64,000 nt of DNA from Thalassobaculum sp965228445 (GCA_965228445.1 OZ245813.1:2046001-2110000); one strand, 5' to 3'; numbered from the stretch's first letter, positions 51,674-60,284 are shown. Notes: generated by a model from the letters alone, not told the origin. Translations and numbers: made by a program.

Positions 51674-53056
51674 ATGAGCTTCCAGCCGAACTCGCCGGCC
51701 GCGCGCGACGTTGCCTATGTTCTGCACCCCTACACCAACGCCCGGGCCCACGAAGAAAACGGTCCGATGATCATCACCAAGGGTGACGGCGTCTACGTGT
51801 ACGACGATGGGGGCAAGCAGTACCTGGAGGCGATGGCCGGCCTGTGGTGCGCCTCCCTCGGCTTCAACGAGGACCGGCTGGTCAAGGCCGCGACCAAGCA
51901 GCTCGAGACCCTGCCCTACTACCACACCTTCGCCCACAAGGCGCACCTGCCCGGCATCGATCTGGCCGAGAAGCTGATCAACCTGGCGCCGGTGCCGATG
52001 TCCAAGGTGTTCTTCGCCGGCTCCGGCTCCGAGGCGAACGACACCGCGATGAAGCTGGTGTGGTACTACAACAACGCCCGCGGCCGTCATGCTAAGAAGA
52101 AGATGATCAGCCGCATCAAGGGCTATCACGGCGTGACCATCGCCTCGGCCTCGCTGACCGGCACCCCGGTGAACCATCCGGGCTTCGACCTGCCGATCGC
52201 CGGCGTGAAGCATACCTCCAACCCGCACTACTACCGCTTCGGTCAGGCCGGTGAGAGCGAAGAGGATTTCGCCACCCGCATGGCGCAGGATCTGGAGACC
52301 ATGATTCTGGAGGAGGGCCCGGAGACGGTCGCCGCCTTCATCGCCGAGCCGATCATGGGCGCCGGCGGCGTCATCGTCCCGCCGAAGACCTATTTCGCCA
52401 AGATCCAGGCCGTCCTGAAGAAGTACGACGTGCTGATGATCGCCGACGAGGTGATCTGCGGCTTCGGCCGGACCGGCGAGTTCTGGGGCAGCCAGAGCAT
52501 GGGCATCAAGCCGGACATCCTGACCTGTGCCAAGGCCCTGTCCTCCAGCTACCTGCCGATCTCGGCGGTGATGATCAGCGAGGACGTGTACCAGCCGATC
52601 GCCGACCAGAGCCGCGATCTCGGCGTGCTCGGCCACGGCTACACCTACACCGCCCACCCGGTCTGCGCCGCCGTCGCGCTGGAGACCCTGAAGATCTACG
52701 AGGAAGACAACATCGTCGACCACGTGAAGGCCGTCGCCCCGCTGTTCCTGGAGCGTCTGCATGCCCTGTCCGATCATGAGCTGGTGGGCGAGACCCGCGG
52801 TCGCGGTCTGATGGGCGCGCTGGAGATCGTCGCCGACAAGGGCACCCGCGCGTCCTACGACCCGAAGGTCGGCGCCGGTGCGAAGGTCGGCGCGGCCGCC
52901 ACCGAGAACGGCCTGATCGTGCGGGCCATCGGCGACAGCATCGCCTTCACCCCGCCGCTGATCATCACCGAAAGCCAGATCAACGAGCTGTTCGACAAGA
53001 TGACCAAGTCGCTCGACGACGCGGCCGGCGCCATCCACAAGGCCGCGGCGGCCTGA
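51674..53056 (+). CDS. class III PLP-dependent aminotransferase (460 aa)
   Basis: An omega-amino acid:pyruvate or alanine-type transaminase of fold type I. The N-terminus reads VAYVLHPYTNARAHEENGPM. The PLP phosphate loop is in FFAGSGSEANDTAMKLVWYY. The Asp-containing strand is VLMIADEVICGFGRTGEFWG (about residues 254-273), and the Schiff-base Lys is K287 in LTCAKALSSSYLPISAV. GYTYTAHPVCAAVALETL is also typical. The protein is soluble and dimeric in the family. Possible substrates are beta-alanine, putrescine, taurine or aromatic amines. TGGAGG upstream fixes the ATG at 51674. A strong terminator follows. Confidence 0.93.
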   Translation: MSFQPNSPAARDVAYVLHPYTNARAHEENGPMIITKGDGVYVYDDGGKQYLEAMAGLWCASLGFNEDRLVKAATKQLETLPYYHTFAHKAHLPGIDLAEKLINLAPVPMSKVFFAGSGSEANDTAMKLVWYYNNARGRHAKKKMISRIKGYHGVTIASASLTGTPVNHPGFDLPIAGVKHTSNPHYYRFGQAGESEEDFATRMAQDLETMILEEGPETVAAFIAEPIMGAGGVIVPPKTYFAKIQAVLKKYDVLMIADEVICGFGRTGEFWGSQSMGIKPDILTCAKALSSSYLPISAVMISEDVYQPIADQSRDLGVLGHGYTYTAHPVCAAVALETLKIYEEDNIVDHVKAVAPLFLERLHALSDHELVGETRGRGLMGALEIVADKGTRASYDPKVGAGAKVGAAATENGLIVRAIGDSIAFTPPLIITESQINELFDKMTKSLDDAAGAIHKAAAA

Positions 53057-53082
53057 GCCGCCTCCGCCTTTATGACCGACGG

Positions 53083-53110
53083 AAGGGGCCCTGCGGGGCC
53101 CCTTTCTTTT
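53083..53110 (+). terminator. intrinsic terminator of the aminotransferase gene
   Basis: AAGGGGCCC-TGCG-GGGCCCCTT is a perfect 9-bp stem with a 4-nt loop followed by TCTTTTT. It lies 26 nt after the stop and is the strongest rightward terminator in the window. Confidence 0.9.
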
Positions 53111-53120
53111 TGTCCCATTT

Positions 53121-53213
53121 CGCAGGTGCGGCAGTCACAGAGAGCTGCTGGAGAAGGGCGGCCTCTACGCCGATCTCTGGGCGCGGCAGTCGTCGGGCTT
53201 CATCGCCGATTGA
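53121..53213 (+). pseudogene. remnant: C-terminus of an ABC exporter (MsbA-like ATPase)
   Basis: Frame 53121-53213 ends HRELLEKGGLYADLWARQSSGFIAD and a TGA. This matches the extreme C-terminus of ABC exporters with fused ATPase domains (the H-x-ELL-x-x-GGLYA-x-LW-x-x-Q pattern directly after the D/H-loop). No upstream ATPase motifs exist; the frame starts between the terminator stem and the SDR gene. I infer a decayed or deleted exporter gene of which only about 30 codons survive. Confidence 0.7.
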
Positions 53214-53277
53214 TCGGGGCCGGGTCCCGTTTGTGGCATACTGCGGGAAAACAACCGTCAATCGGGAGGATCCGTCC

Positions 53278-54105
53278 ATGCCACACCCCGCCATCGCCCG
53301 GGACAAGGCCGCCGTCATCACCGGGGCGGCCAGCGGCATCGGCAAGGCGACCGCCGCCCGGCTGGCCGAGCTCGGCATGCGGGTCTATCTGCTCGACCTG
53401 CCGGGACGGGATCTCAACGCGGCCCGCGCCGAGATCTCCGAGCGGGCCGCCGAACCCGATCATGTGATCGCCCTGCCCTGCGACGTGTCCGACGAGGCCG
53501 AGATGCGCCGGGCGGCGCAGCGGGTCTTCGCCGTATCGACGGCGCCGTCCTTCCTCATGAACAACGCCGTCACCCGGATCGGCGGCGGTGTCTGGAACCC
53601 CTGGGCCGACTGGAAGAAGGCCGTGGACGTCAACCTGTGGGGCGTGATCAACGGCGTGCGCTGCTTCGTGCCTTCGATGATCGAAGCCGGCGCCAAGGCC
53701 TATGTGGTCAATGTCGGCTCCAAGCAGGGCATCACCAACCCGCCCGGCAACACCGCCTACAACGTCACCAAGGCGGCGGTGAAGGCCTATTCGGAAGGCC
53801 TGCAGCACGACCTGCGGACCACGCCGGGCTGCCGGGTCAGCGCCCATCTGCTGATCCCCGGCTGGACCACCACCGGCGGACGGGAGCACAAGCCGGGGGC
53901 CTGGCTGCCGGAGCAGGTGGTGGATTACATGCTGAGCGGCCTGGACACGGGCGACTTCTACATCCTGTGCCCCGACGGCGAGACGACGCGGGAGATGGAC
54001 CGCAAGCGGATCCTGTGGGGGGCCGGCGACATCATCGAGAACCGGCCGCCGCTGTCGCGCTGGGACCCGGCCTACAAGGACGACTACGACGTGTTCGAGC
54101 CCTGA
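53278..54105 (+). CDS. short-chain dehydrogenase/reductase (275 aa)
   Basis: A classical SDR. The cofactor-binding motif is TGAASGIGKATAARLA (about residues 16-31), and NNAVTRIG occupies the NNAG position with a substituted Gly. The catalytic Tyr-Lys is in YNVTKAAVKAYSEGLQHDLR (about 161-180). A long C-terminal extension (about 50 residues after the usual end, DYMLSGLDTGDFYILCPDGE) is rich in charged residues and may shape a specific active site. The ATG at 53278 has GGGAGGA upstream. It is convergent with the flagellin gene at a 5-bp gap. Confidence 0.87.
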   Translation: MPHPAIARDKAAVITGAASGIGKATAARLAELGMRVYLLDLPGRDLNAARAEISERAAEPDHVIALPCDVSDEAEMRRAAQRVFAVSTAPSFLMNNAVTRIGGGVWNPWADWKKAVDVNLWGVINGVRCFVPSMIEAGAKAYVVNVGSKQGITNPPGNTAYNVTKAAVKAYSEGLQHDLRTTPGCRVSAHLLIPGWTTTGGREHKPGAWLPEQVVDYMLSGLDTGDFYILCPDGETTREMDRKRILWGAGDIIENRPPLSRWDPAYKDDYDVFEP

Positions 54106-54110
54106 GGCGC

Positions 54111-54956
54111 CTACTGGAACAGGCCGAGGGCGATCTGCGGCGCGTTGTTGGCGATGCCGAGGGTCTGGACCGACAGCTGCTGGCGCACCTGGGCCGCGGT
54201 GAGCTCCGCCGAGGCCCGCGCCATATCGGCGTCGACGATGTTGCCGAGCCCTTCCTCCGTCGCATCCAGGGTGGCCTGAAGCTGGGTCACCTGCAGCTCC
54301 AGCGCACGCAGATTGGCACCGAGGCTGCCCAGAGCGGTGGCGACCCGCTCCTCCTCCTGTTCGAACGCCGTCAGCGCGTTCATCGCGTTGGCCGGGGTGG
54401 AGATGTCCTCGTTGTTCAGGATGGCGTAGGTCAGGTCCAGCCGCTGACCGTCCAGCCGCAGCGTGCCGCCCTCCAGGTTGGACAGAACGTCGACGTCGCG
54501 GACCGTGCCGACCGCCAGGTTGAAGGGCACCGCGACCTCGATGAGGATATTCACCCCGTTGAACTCGCTGTTCTCCAAAATCTGCCGCATCTGGCCGATC
54601 ATCTCTTCGTAGTCGTTCTGCAGGATCTGCTGCTGCTGGTCTGTATTGCCTTCGTTCGCCCCCTCGGTGATCTTCTGCCGGATCGACGTCATGAGATCGG
54701 ACACGGCGGTCGCCCCGGCCAGCGCCACCTTGTTGATGCCCTTGGCGTTGTTAAGACCCTGAATCACCGCGTTTATCGCCCGCACATCGGAGCGCAGCCC
54801 CTGGGCGATCGCGAAGTTGGAGGCGTCGTCCTTGGCGCCGCGAACCTTCAGCCCGGTGGAGACCTGACTGCTGATCTCCGCCACACGGCTCCCCGCGGCG
54901 TTCAGATTCCTGAGCGCGGCAAGAGCTTCCGGGTTCGTGCGGATCGACAGGGTCAT
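54111..54956 (-). CDS. flagellin (281 aa)
   Basis: The filament subunit of the bacterial flagellum, secreted by the flagellar type III system. N-terminal D0/D1 helices begin MTLSIRTNPEALAALRNLN and contain the SSQVSTGLKVRGAKDDASNFAIAQGLRS signature (about residues 29-56). The C-terminal D1/D0 helices include DADMARASAELTAAQVRQQL and end QTLGIANNAPQIALGLFQ. The central region is very short (about 80 residues), giving a small filament subunit. No flaF, flbT or other flagellar genes are adjacent. A sigma54-like motif lies directly upstream. Confidence 0.93.
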   Translation of the reverse strand: MTLSIRTNPEALAALRNLNAAGSRVAEISSQVSTGLKVRGAKDDASNFAIAQGLRSDVRAINAVIQGLNNAKGINKVALAGATAVSDLMTSIRQKITEGANEGNTDQQQQILQNDYEEMIGQMRQILENSEFNGVNILIEVAVPFNLAVGTVRDVDVLSNLEGGTLRLDGQRLDLTYAILNNEDISTPANAMNALTAFEQEEERVATALGSLGANLRALELQVTQLQATLDATEEGLGNIVDADMARASAELTAAQVRQQLSVQTLGIANNAPQIALGLFQ

Positions 54957-54967
54957 ACGGCTCTGGT

Positions 54968-54983
54968 AGCAAAATGCGTGCCG
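54968..54983 (-). promoter_or_regulatory. sigma54-like promoter motif upstream of flagellin
   Basis: On the minus strand CGGCACGCATTTTGCT matches the sigma54 consensus TGGCACG-N4-TTGCW at all but the first base, with the required GG-N10-GC spacing. Twelve bases after the -12 GC lies position 54957, immediately before the ATG at 54956, so the message would be leaderless. That is unusual for flagellin and lowers confidence. Confidence 0.35.
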
Positions 54984-55000
54984 AAACCCCCATTTGCGAA

Positions 55001-56053
55001 ATGGCCATGACCAAATCGCCGCTGATCCTGCCCTCCGACCCGTCGTTCTACGAGCTGCCGCCGCCGCCCGGCAGCACGCCGTCGCCGAGCCTGGAAGACC
55101 GTCTGGCGGCGCTCGCCGACGACGGGGAACCCGACGACGCGCCGGCCGAAGAAGTCCCGCCGCCCGTTCCGGGACTCTGCGACAGCCATGTGCAGGTGTT
55201 CCCGGACGCCGACCGGTTTCCGACGGCCGACGAGGACGCCGACAACGCGCCGCCCCGGCATCCGGTGGAAGACTACCTCCGCCTGCGCGACCGGCTGCGG
55301 CTGGATCGGGCGGTCGTCGTCCAGTCGGACGTTCAGGGCTTCGACCACCGCGCCCTGCTCGACGCGCTGGAGAGGCTGGGGGCCGACCGGGCGCGCGGCG
55401 TGGCGGCGATCGGCCCGGCGGTGAGCGACGGCGAACTGCGCGATCTGGATGCCGCCGGCTGTGTCGCCGCCCGTTTCCAGATGCGCGAGGAGCGGCGCCG
55501 GATCGGCTGGCTGGAGACCGACCGGATCGCCGGACGGGTGCACGACCTCGTCGACTGGCATGTCGACCTGGAGATGGACGGCCGGTTCCTGATGGAAGTG
55601 GAGGACCGGATCCGCAGCTGGCCCGGCCGGGTGGTGCTCGACCATGTCGGCTGCTTCCTCGGCCCGGTCAGCGACCGAGATCCCGGGTTCCGCGCCCTGC
55701 TCCGGCTGATCGATGCCGACAAGCTCTGGGTCAAGCTGTCCGGGCCGGAGGAGAGCGACCCGCAGCACCCGCGCTACCCCCATGCGGAGCGGCTGGCGCG
55801 AATGCTGATCCGCTTCGCGCCGGAACGGCTGGTCTGGGGGAGCAACTGGCCGCGCCTGGTCGGCACCGACCCGATCAGGGACCGGCTGCGGCCGGACGAA
55901 CGACAGCTCCTGACGCTGCTGGACCGGTGGTGCGAGGACGAGGGTCTGCGCGACCGCATCCTCATCGACAACGCCGCCGAGCTCTGGCGCTTCCCGCCGG
56001 CGGCTACCGGGTCATCGGATTCAGCGGCCGGTCGGGACAGCGCCGGTAGGTGA
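55001..56053 (+). CDS. TIM-barrel amidohydrolase family protein (350 aa)
   Basis: Fits Amidohydro_2 (PF04909), the family of 2-pyrone-4,6-dicarboxylate lactonase-like hydrolases. The first metal-motif-equivalent is GLCDSHVQVFPDADRFP (about residues 57-73). RVVLDHVGCFLGP (about 211-223) contains the mid-barrel His, and LVWGSNWPRLVGTDP (about 280-294) the catalytic region. The first 50 residues are proline- and acid-rich and low in complexity, and probably disordered. ATGs at 55001 and 55007 are equivalent starts, neither with a clear ribosome-binding site. Its end overlaps the minus-strand gene by 50 bp. Confidence 0.8.
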   Translation: MAMTKSPLILPSDPSFYELPPPPGSTPSPSLEDRLAALADDGEPDDAPAEEVPPPVPGLCDSHVQVFPDADRFPTADEDADNAPPRHPVEDYLRLRDRLRLDRAVVVQSDVQGFDHRALLDALERLGADRARGVAAIGPAVSDGELRDLDAAGCVAARFQMREERRRIGWLETDRIAGRVHDLVDWHVDLEMDGRFLMEVEDRIRSWPGRVVLDHVGCFLGPVSDRDPGFRALLRLIDADKLWVKLSGPEESDPQHPRYPHAERLARMLIRFAPERLVWGSNWPRLVGTDPIRDRLRPDERQLLTLLDRWCEDEGLRDRILIDNAAELWRFPPAATGSSDSAAGRDSAGR

Positions 56054-56402
56054 GCCGCGGGTGCGGCTCCAGCCGCAGCAGCACCTCGCCCACCCGATCC
56101 CACCGGAACACCTGACGCGGCTCCGGCCGGGCGAAGGACAGGGTCGGGGCGATCTCGACCCGGTCGCCGGAAACCGTGTAGGTCGAGGTGCCGGCGACAC
56201 TGTCCCGCTTGCCCTGGGTGGTGCCGAGATCCAGCAGCGCCTTCGCATAGGCGCCGTCGCGCAGAACCATCACCAGGGCGCAGTCCACCGCCCCGTCCCG
56301 ATCCACTCCCCAGATGCCGTCCACGGACGCCGCGGCGACCGGCGCTGCGGCGACCGCGACCGCCAGGATCGCGGCGGATCGGATTAGGACCGTCGGCGTC
56401 AT
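56004..56402 (-). CDS. DUF2147-like exported protein (132 aa)
   Basis: A Sec signal peptide (LIRSAAILAVAVAAAPVAAASV, cleavage near residue 24) leads into VDGIWGVDRDGAVDCALVM and LLDLGTTQGKRDSV. The pattern (G-x-W-x-x-x...) resembles the small secreted DUF2147-type beta-barrel proteins, but the match is weak. Two Cys (VDCALVM and YRRCPDRP) may pair. The ATG at 56402 has GGGAG upstream and overlaps the enoyl-CoA hydratase stop (ATGA), so it is coupled to that gene. Function unknown. Confidence 0.65.
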   Translation of the reverse strand: MTPTVLIRSAAILAVAVAAAPVAAASVDGIWGVDRDGAVDCALVMVLRDGAYAKALLDLGTTQGKRDSVAGTSTYTVSGDRVEIAPTLSFARPEPRQVFRWDRVGEVLLRLEPHPRLTYRRCPDRPLNPMTR

Positions 56403-57151
56403 TTTCTCCCGGCCAGGATCGCGCCGATCCGCTGCGCCGGCGCGTCCGTGCGGTAGCTGTCGGCGAACTCGCGGACGCTCGCCTCCACCGCCTGATCGAT
56501 GGTCATGTCGTCCCACGCCCGGATCAGCCGCTTCTGCGCGCGGATCGCCAGCGGGTCGGCCTCAGCGATCTCGGCCGCCAGCGCGCCGGCCCGGAACATG
56601 AGGTCGTCCGGGGAGACCAGTTCCTCAACCAGCCCCCACTTGAACGCCGTCTCGGCATCGATGGTCTCGCCGGTGAGCACGAACCGCGCCGCCTTGCCCC
56701 GGCCCATCAGCCGCGGCAGCAGCGCCGCCTCGATGACGGAGGGCACGCCGATCTTCACCTCGGGCATGGAGAAATGGGAGTCATGGGTGGCAATCCGCAT
56801 GTCGCAGCCGGCCACAAGCTCCAGCCCGGCGCCGACACAGGCGCCGCGGATCGCGGCGATCACCGGCACCGGACAGAGCATGGCGGCGGCGATCGCCGCA
56901 TGCAGGCCGCGGATGAAGCCGTCGGCGGTCTCCGGCGTCAGGGCGGCCAGCTCCTTCACGTCGGCTCCGCCGCAGAAGCTCGGCCCCTCGCCGGACAGCA
57001 CCACGACCCGCAGGTCGTCCTCGTCCGCCAGGGACAGGAAGGCCGCGGCCAGTTCGGCGGCGACGTCGCTGCTCATGGCATTGCGCTTGGCCGACCGGGT
57101 CAAGGTAACGCGGGCAACATGCTCATAACGTTCGACGCTGACGGTACTCAT
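56399..57151 (-). CDS. enoyl-CoA hydratase/isomerase family protein (250 aa)
   Basis: A crotonase-fold enzyme. The CoA-binding and oxyanion region is RVVVLSGEGPSFCGGADVKEL (about residues 48-68). Its second half is AAIRGACVGAGLELVAGCDMR (about 99-119), followed by FSMPEVKIGVPS. The Glu in PEVKIG and the missing second Glu suggest an isomerase, dehalogenase or hydratase variant. It is soluble. Its start overlaps the CinA-like gene stop by four bases (ATGA), so 57966-56004 forms a coupled operon of three genes. Confidence 0.87.
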   Translation of the reverse strand: MSTVSVERYEHVARVTLTRSAKRNAMSSDVAAELAAAFLSLADEDDLRVVVLSGEGPSFCGGADVKELAALTPETADGFIRGLHAAIAAAMLCPVPVIAAIRGACVGAGLELVAGCDMRIATHDSHFSMPEVKIGVPSVIEAALLPRLMGRGKAARFVLTGETIDAETAFKWGLVEELVSPDDLMFRAGALAAEIAEADPLAIRAQKRLIRAWDDMTIDQAVEASVREFADSYRTDAPAQRIGAILAGRK

Positions 57152-57966
57152 CAGGCCGTCTCCTCGGCGCCGTCATCGATATCGATCGGCTCGCCGCCGA
57201 GCGAGCGGACCAGCTTGCGCACCTCCTCGGTCGCGGCCTCCAGCATCGCCTCGTCGGTGCCGCGCAGCACCAGGCTGGTGCCGAAAGCGCCGGCGCGGAA
57301 ATACGGGTAGCTGCCGATCTCGATGTCCGGGAACCGCGTCTGGACGTCGCCCAGGCCGCCGGCCACCGTGCCCTCGCCGACCGTGCAGGCCACGGTCCGC
57401 GACAGCATCTGGGCGCCGCCGGTCAGGGTGGGCTTCAGCCCCTCGAACATCGCCTGCAGGATGCGCGGCACGCCGGCCATGACATGCACGTTCTTCAGGA
57501 TGAAGCCCGGGGCGGCGGAGACCGGGTTGTCGATCAGGCCGGCGCCGACCGGGATCTCGGCCATCTTCTGCCGGGCGGCGTTGAACTCCACGCCGCTGTT
57601 GGCGTAGTGCGCGGTCAGCCGGCGCATCGCCTCGGCATTGCGCTCGACCTCGGCGCCGAAGGCCTTGGCGATGCAGGCGGTGGTGATGTCGTCATGGGTC
57701 GGCCCGATGCCGCCGGAGGTGAAAACGTAGGTGTAGCGCTCGGACAGCGTGGTGACCGCCTCGATGATCGCCGCCTCGTCGTCGCGCACCACCCGGACCT
57801 CGGACAGCCGGATGCCCATGGCCGTCAGCTCCTCGGCGATGTAGCCGACATTCTTGTCCTTGGTCCGGCCCGACAGGATCTCGTTGCCGATGATCAGCAT
57901 TGCTGCAGTGACGCGAGCGGCAGTCACGGGGGCGGCCGTGACGGTCGAAGGGGGTGTGTCGGTCAT
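57151..57966 (-). CDS. CinA N-terminal domain / molybdopterin-binding family protein (271 aa)
   Basis: A stand-alone MoCF_biosynth domain of the CinA/competence-damage type. MLIIGNEILSGRTKDKNVGYIAEEL (about residues 23-47) and FTSGGIGPTHDDITTACIAKAFG (about 88-110) are the conserved phosphate-binding loops. PGFILKNVHVMAGVPRILQAMFEGL follows. The C-terminal pyrazinamidase-like CinA domain is missing, as is normal for this single-domain subgroup. The first 20 residues are low in complexity (PPSTVTAAPVTAARVTAA). It may hydrolyse ADP-ribose or related nucleotides; not proven. First gene of the coupled minus-strand operon. Confidence 0.86.
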   Translation of the reverse strand: MTDTPPSTVTAAPVTAARVTAAMLIIGNEILSGRTKDKNVGYIAEELTAMGIRLSEVRVVRDDEAAIIEAVTTLSERYTYVFTSGGIGPTHDDITTACIAKAFGAEVERNAEAMRRLTAHYANSGVEFNAARQKMAEIPVGAGLIDNPVSAAPGFILKNVHVMAGVPRILQAMFEGLKPTLTGGAQMLSRTVACTVGEGTVAGGLGDVQTRFPDIEIGSYPYFRAGAFGTSLVLRGTDEAMLEAATEEVRKLVRSLGGEPIDIDDGAEETA

Positions 57967-58053
57967 TCCGGGCTCCAGGCGGACAGTAGGGCGACAGAGG
58001 ATGGTGCACCCGTCCGCCGACAGCAAGGGAGCAGCGTGCGTCCTGGCCGGCGC

Positions 58054-58821
58054 TCAGCCGTCCCGGCGCAGGGTCGGCAGGCCGATGCCGGCGGCGTCGA
58101 ACCCGCCATCCACCGCCAGGGTCTGGCCGGTGATGTAGCTCGCCTGGTCGCTGCACAGGAAGAACACGCCGTTGGCGATCTCCTCCTCCAGCCCGTAGCG
58201 GTTCAGGGGGATCGCGTCGTGGTAGTCGGCCCGGATCGCCGGCGTGTGGACCTCTTTCGCCATCGCGGTATCGACCGGACCGGGCGCGATCAGGTTGACC
58301 CGCACCCCGATCTCACCGAGTTCGGTGGCCTGCTGCTTGGTCAGGTGCATCAGCGCGGCCTTCGACGTGCCGTAGGCGACCCGCAGGGTGCTGGCCCTCA
58401 GGCCGGAGATCGAACCGATGTTCACCACCGACCCGCCGCCGGTCTCGGCCATCAGCCGCGCGGTCTCCTGGACCATCAGGAACGGGCCGTTCAGGTTGAC
58501 CGCCAGCACCCGCGACCATTCCTCGTAACTGGTGTCCAGCAGCGGCTTGAAGACGGCGATGCCGGCGTTGTTGACCACCGCGTCGATACGTCCGAACTGT
58601 TCCATGGCGACGGCGGCGACCCGGCGGACCTGCACCGGATCGGAGACGTCGCAGGCCTGGGCGACGGCATCCTCGGTGTCCAGCGCGGACTGGCTGGCGA
58701 ACAGCGCCTCGGCTTCAATATCGACCATGACCACGCGCCAGCCCTCGGTCAGGAACCGCCGGGTCACCGCCAGCCCGATCCCGCGCGCCGCGCCGGTTAC
58801 GATTGCCACCTTCTGCGTCAT
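58054..58821 (-). CDS. short-chain dehydrogenase/reductase (255 aa)
   Basis: A classical SDR of the FabG/GlcDH type. TGAARGIGLAVTRRFL is at about residues 9-24, and VVMVDIEAEALFASQ (an Asp that favours NAD) at about 31-45. NNAGIAVFKP is at about 88-97. SISGLRASTLRVAYGTSKAALMHL (about 137-160) carries Ser-Tyr-Lys, and the C-terminus SYITGQTLAVDGGFDAAG is standard. The ATG overlaps the stop of the upstream solute-binding-protein gene (58818-58821), so the two are translationally coupled. Substrate unknown. Confidence 0.9.
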   Translation of the reverse strand: MTQKVAIVTGAARGIGLAVTRRFLTEGWRVVMVDIEAEALFASQSALDTEDAVAQACDVSDPVQVRRVAAVAMEQFGRIDAVVNNAGIAVFKPLLDTSYEEWSRVLAVNLNGPFLMVQETARLMAETGGGSVVNIGSISGLRASTLRVAYGTSKAALMHLTKQQATELGEIGVRVNLIAPGPVDTAMAKEVHTPAIRADYHDAIPLNRYGLEEEIANGVFFLCSDQASYITGQTLAVDGGFDAAGIGLPTLRRDG

Positions 58822-60284
58822 GTCCGTCTCCCCTCTTCCTTCGCCAATTCCGGCAGCAGTGTCACATCCAGAACCCCGTCGCCCCGGACCGCCGGCCGCT
58901 CCATTGCCACGACGGAGGCGACGCCCAGTCGGTGATGATACAGTGGCATCCAGGCTGGATCGGCCTGCAGGGCGGCATAGGCCGTGCCGTACAGCCGCGC
59001 CCGCTCTGTGTCGTTCACGCAGCGCCGGCCCTCGTCGAGCAGCCGCTCCACCTCCGGGTTCGCGTAGCCCTGCCACCAGGAGCCGGCGATGCGGCTGTCG
59101 ATCTTCTCGTAGAGTACCCGGAAGGTGCTCATCGGGCTGGAGTCGAAGACGCAGAGGTCTCCGATCCGCTTGTCGCGGACCCGTTCGGCATAGGTTACCC
59201 GGTCCCCGGTCACGCGGGGGTCCAGCGTGACACCGACCGCGGCGAGCTGGTCGCCCAGGGCGGCGGTCAGCGCCTGCGCCTCGTCGGGCAGGCTGGTCGG
59301 CGTGTCGACCGTGAGCGAGAGGCCGTCGCCATAGCCCGCCTCGGCCAGCAGCGTCCGAGACGTCAGCAGGTCGGCGGAGGTCTCGCCACGTGCCGGCGGC
59401 GCGCCGAAATGAACGGCGCTGACGAATCCGTCCAGGACGACCCCGTCACCGTCCAGCACCGTATCGATCAGCCGGGACCGGTCGACCGCTAGCGTCAGCG
59501 CGCGGCGCACCCGCGCATCGGAGCAGGGACCGCTCGCGGCGTTGAGCAGGAAGATGATGGCGGTGGGATCGGTGACGTCCGACCAGAAGCGACCGCCCTG
59601 GGTCACCGCCGCCTTCTGGCGCGCGGCGGTCAGCCGGGTCGCCAGGGCCGCCTTCCCCTCGGCGACAGCCGCGGCCCGACCATCGGCATCGGGCGCGCAG
59701 CGGAACACCAGCCCGCGGTTCCGCAGCGCCCCGCCCCACCAGTCCGGGTTGGCCTCAAGACGGATCTCCACCTCCGGATCGACCGACACCACCCGATAGG
59801 CGCCACTGCCGACCGGGCGGCGGAGGAAGCAGGGATCGTCCACCTCGGGCGGGACGGCATAGGCCGAGACCAGGATGTCCAGCAGGTCGGCCAGCGGCTC
59901 CACCGTCGTGATCGACACCGTGCGGGTATCGACGGCGCGGATCTCGGCGCCACCGAGATACTGCCCCCACACCGCCGGCGCCCCAAGGGTCGCTCCCACG
60001 TCGGGCCGCTTCATCCGCTCGATGGAAGCCGCCATCGCCGCCGCGTCCAGGGCCCGTCCATCGTGGAACGTCAGTCCGTCGCGCAGCGTCAGGGTCCAGG
60101 TGCGGGCATCCGCCGAGACGCTCCAGCTTTTCGCCAGGGCGGGCGCGAACCCGCCGTCGGCCCGGCGGCGAACGGGGGCGTCGAACACCGCGTCCAACAG
60201 CGCCAGGGCATCGCCGCTGTCGGTGCAGTCATGCGGGTCGCGAAGCGTAACGGATTTCTGCAGGATCTCGGGAAACTCGGTCAT
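58818..60284 (-). CDS. family 5 solute-binding protein without a signal peptide (488 aa)
   Basis: The fold is that of an ABC-type peptide-binding protein (SBP_bac_5). WTLTLRDGLTFHDGRALDAAAMAASIERM (about residues 82-110) is the family signature, and DARVRRALTLAVDRSRLIDTVL (about 257-278) the second. The N-terminus (MTEFPEILQKSVTLRDPHDC) has no hydrophobic signal and no lipobox, so the protein would stay in the cytosol. An upstream in-frame start at 60329 gives no signal either. Cytosolic relatives occur as effector domains (SgrR-type), but there is no HTH here. It is coupled to the SDR gene by a four-base overlap. Confidence 0.85.
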   Translation of the reverse strand: MTEFPEILQKSVTLRDPHDCTDSGDALALLDAVFDAPVRRRADGGFAPALAKSWSVSADARTWTLTLRDGLTFHDGRALDAAAMAASIERMKRPDVGATLGAPAVWGQYLGGAEIRAVDTRTVSITTVEPLADLLDILVSAYAVPPEVDDPCFLRRPVGSGAYRVVSVDPEVEIRLEANPDWWGGALRNRGLVFRCAPDADGRAAAVAEGKAALATRLTAARQKAAVTQGGRFWSDVTDPTAIIFLLNAASGPCSDARVRRALTLAVDRSRLIDTVLDGDGVVLDGFVSAVHFGAPPARGETSADLLTSRTLLAEAGYGDGLSLTVDTPTSLPDEAQALTAALGDQLAAVGVTLDPRVTGDRVTYAERVRDKRIGDLCVFDSSPMSTFRVLYEKIDSRIAGSWWQGYANPEVERLLDEGRRCVNDTERARLYGTAYAALQADPAWMPLYHHRLGVASVVAMERPAVRGDGVLDVTLLPELAKEEGRRT

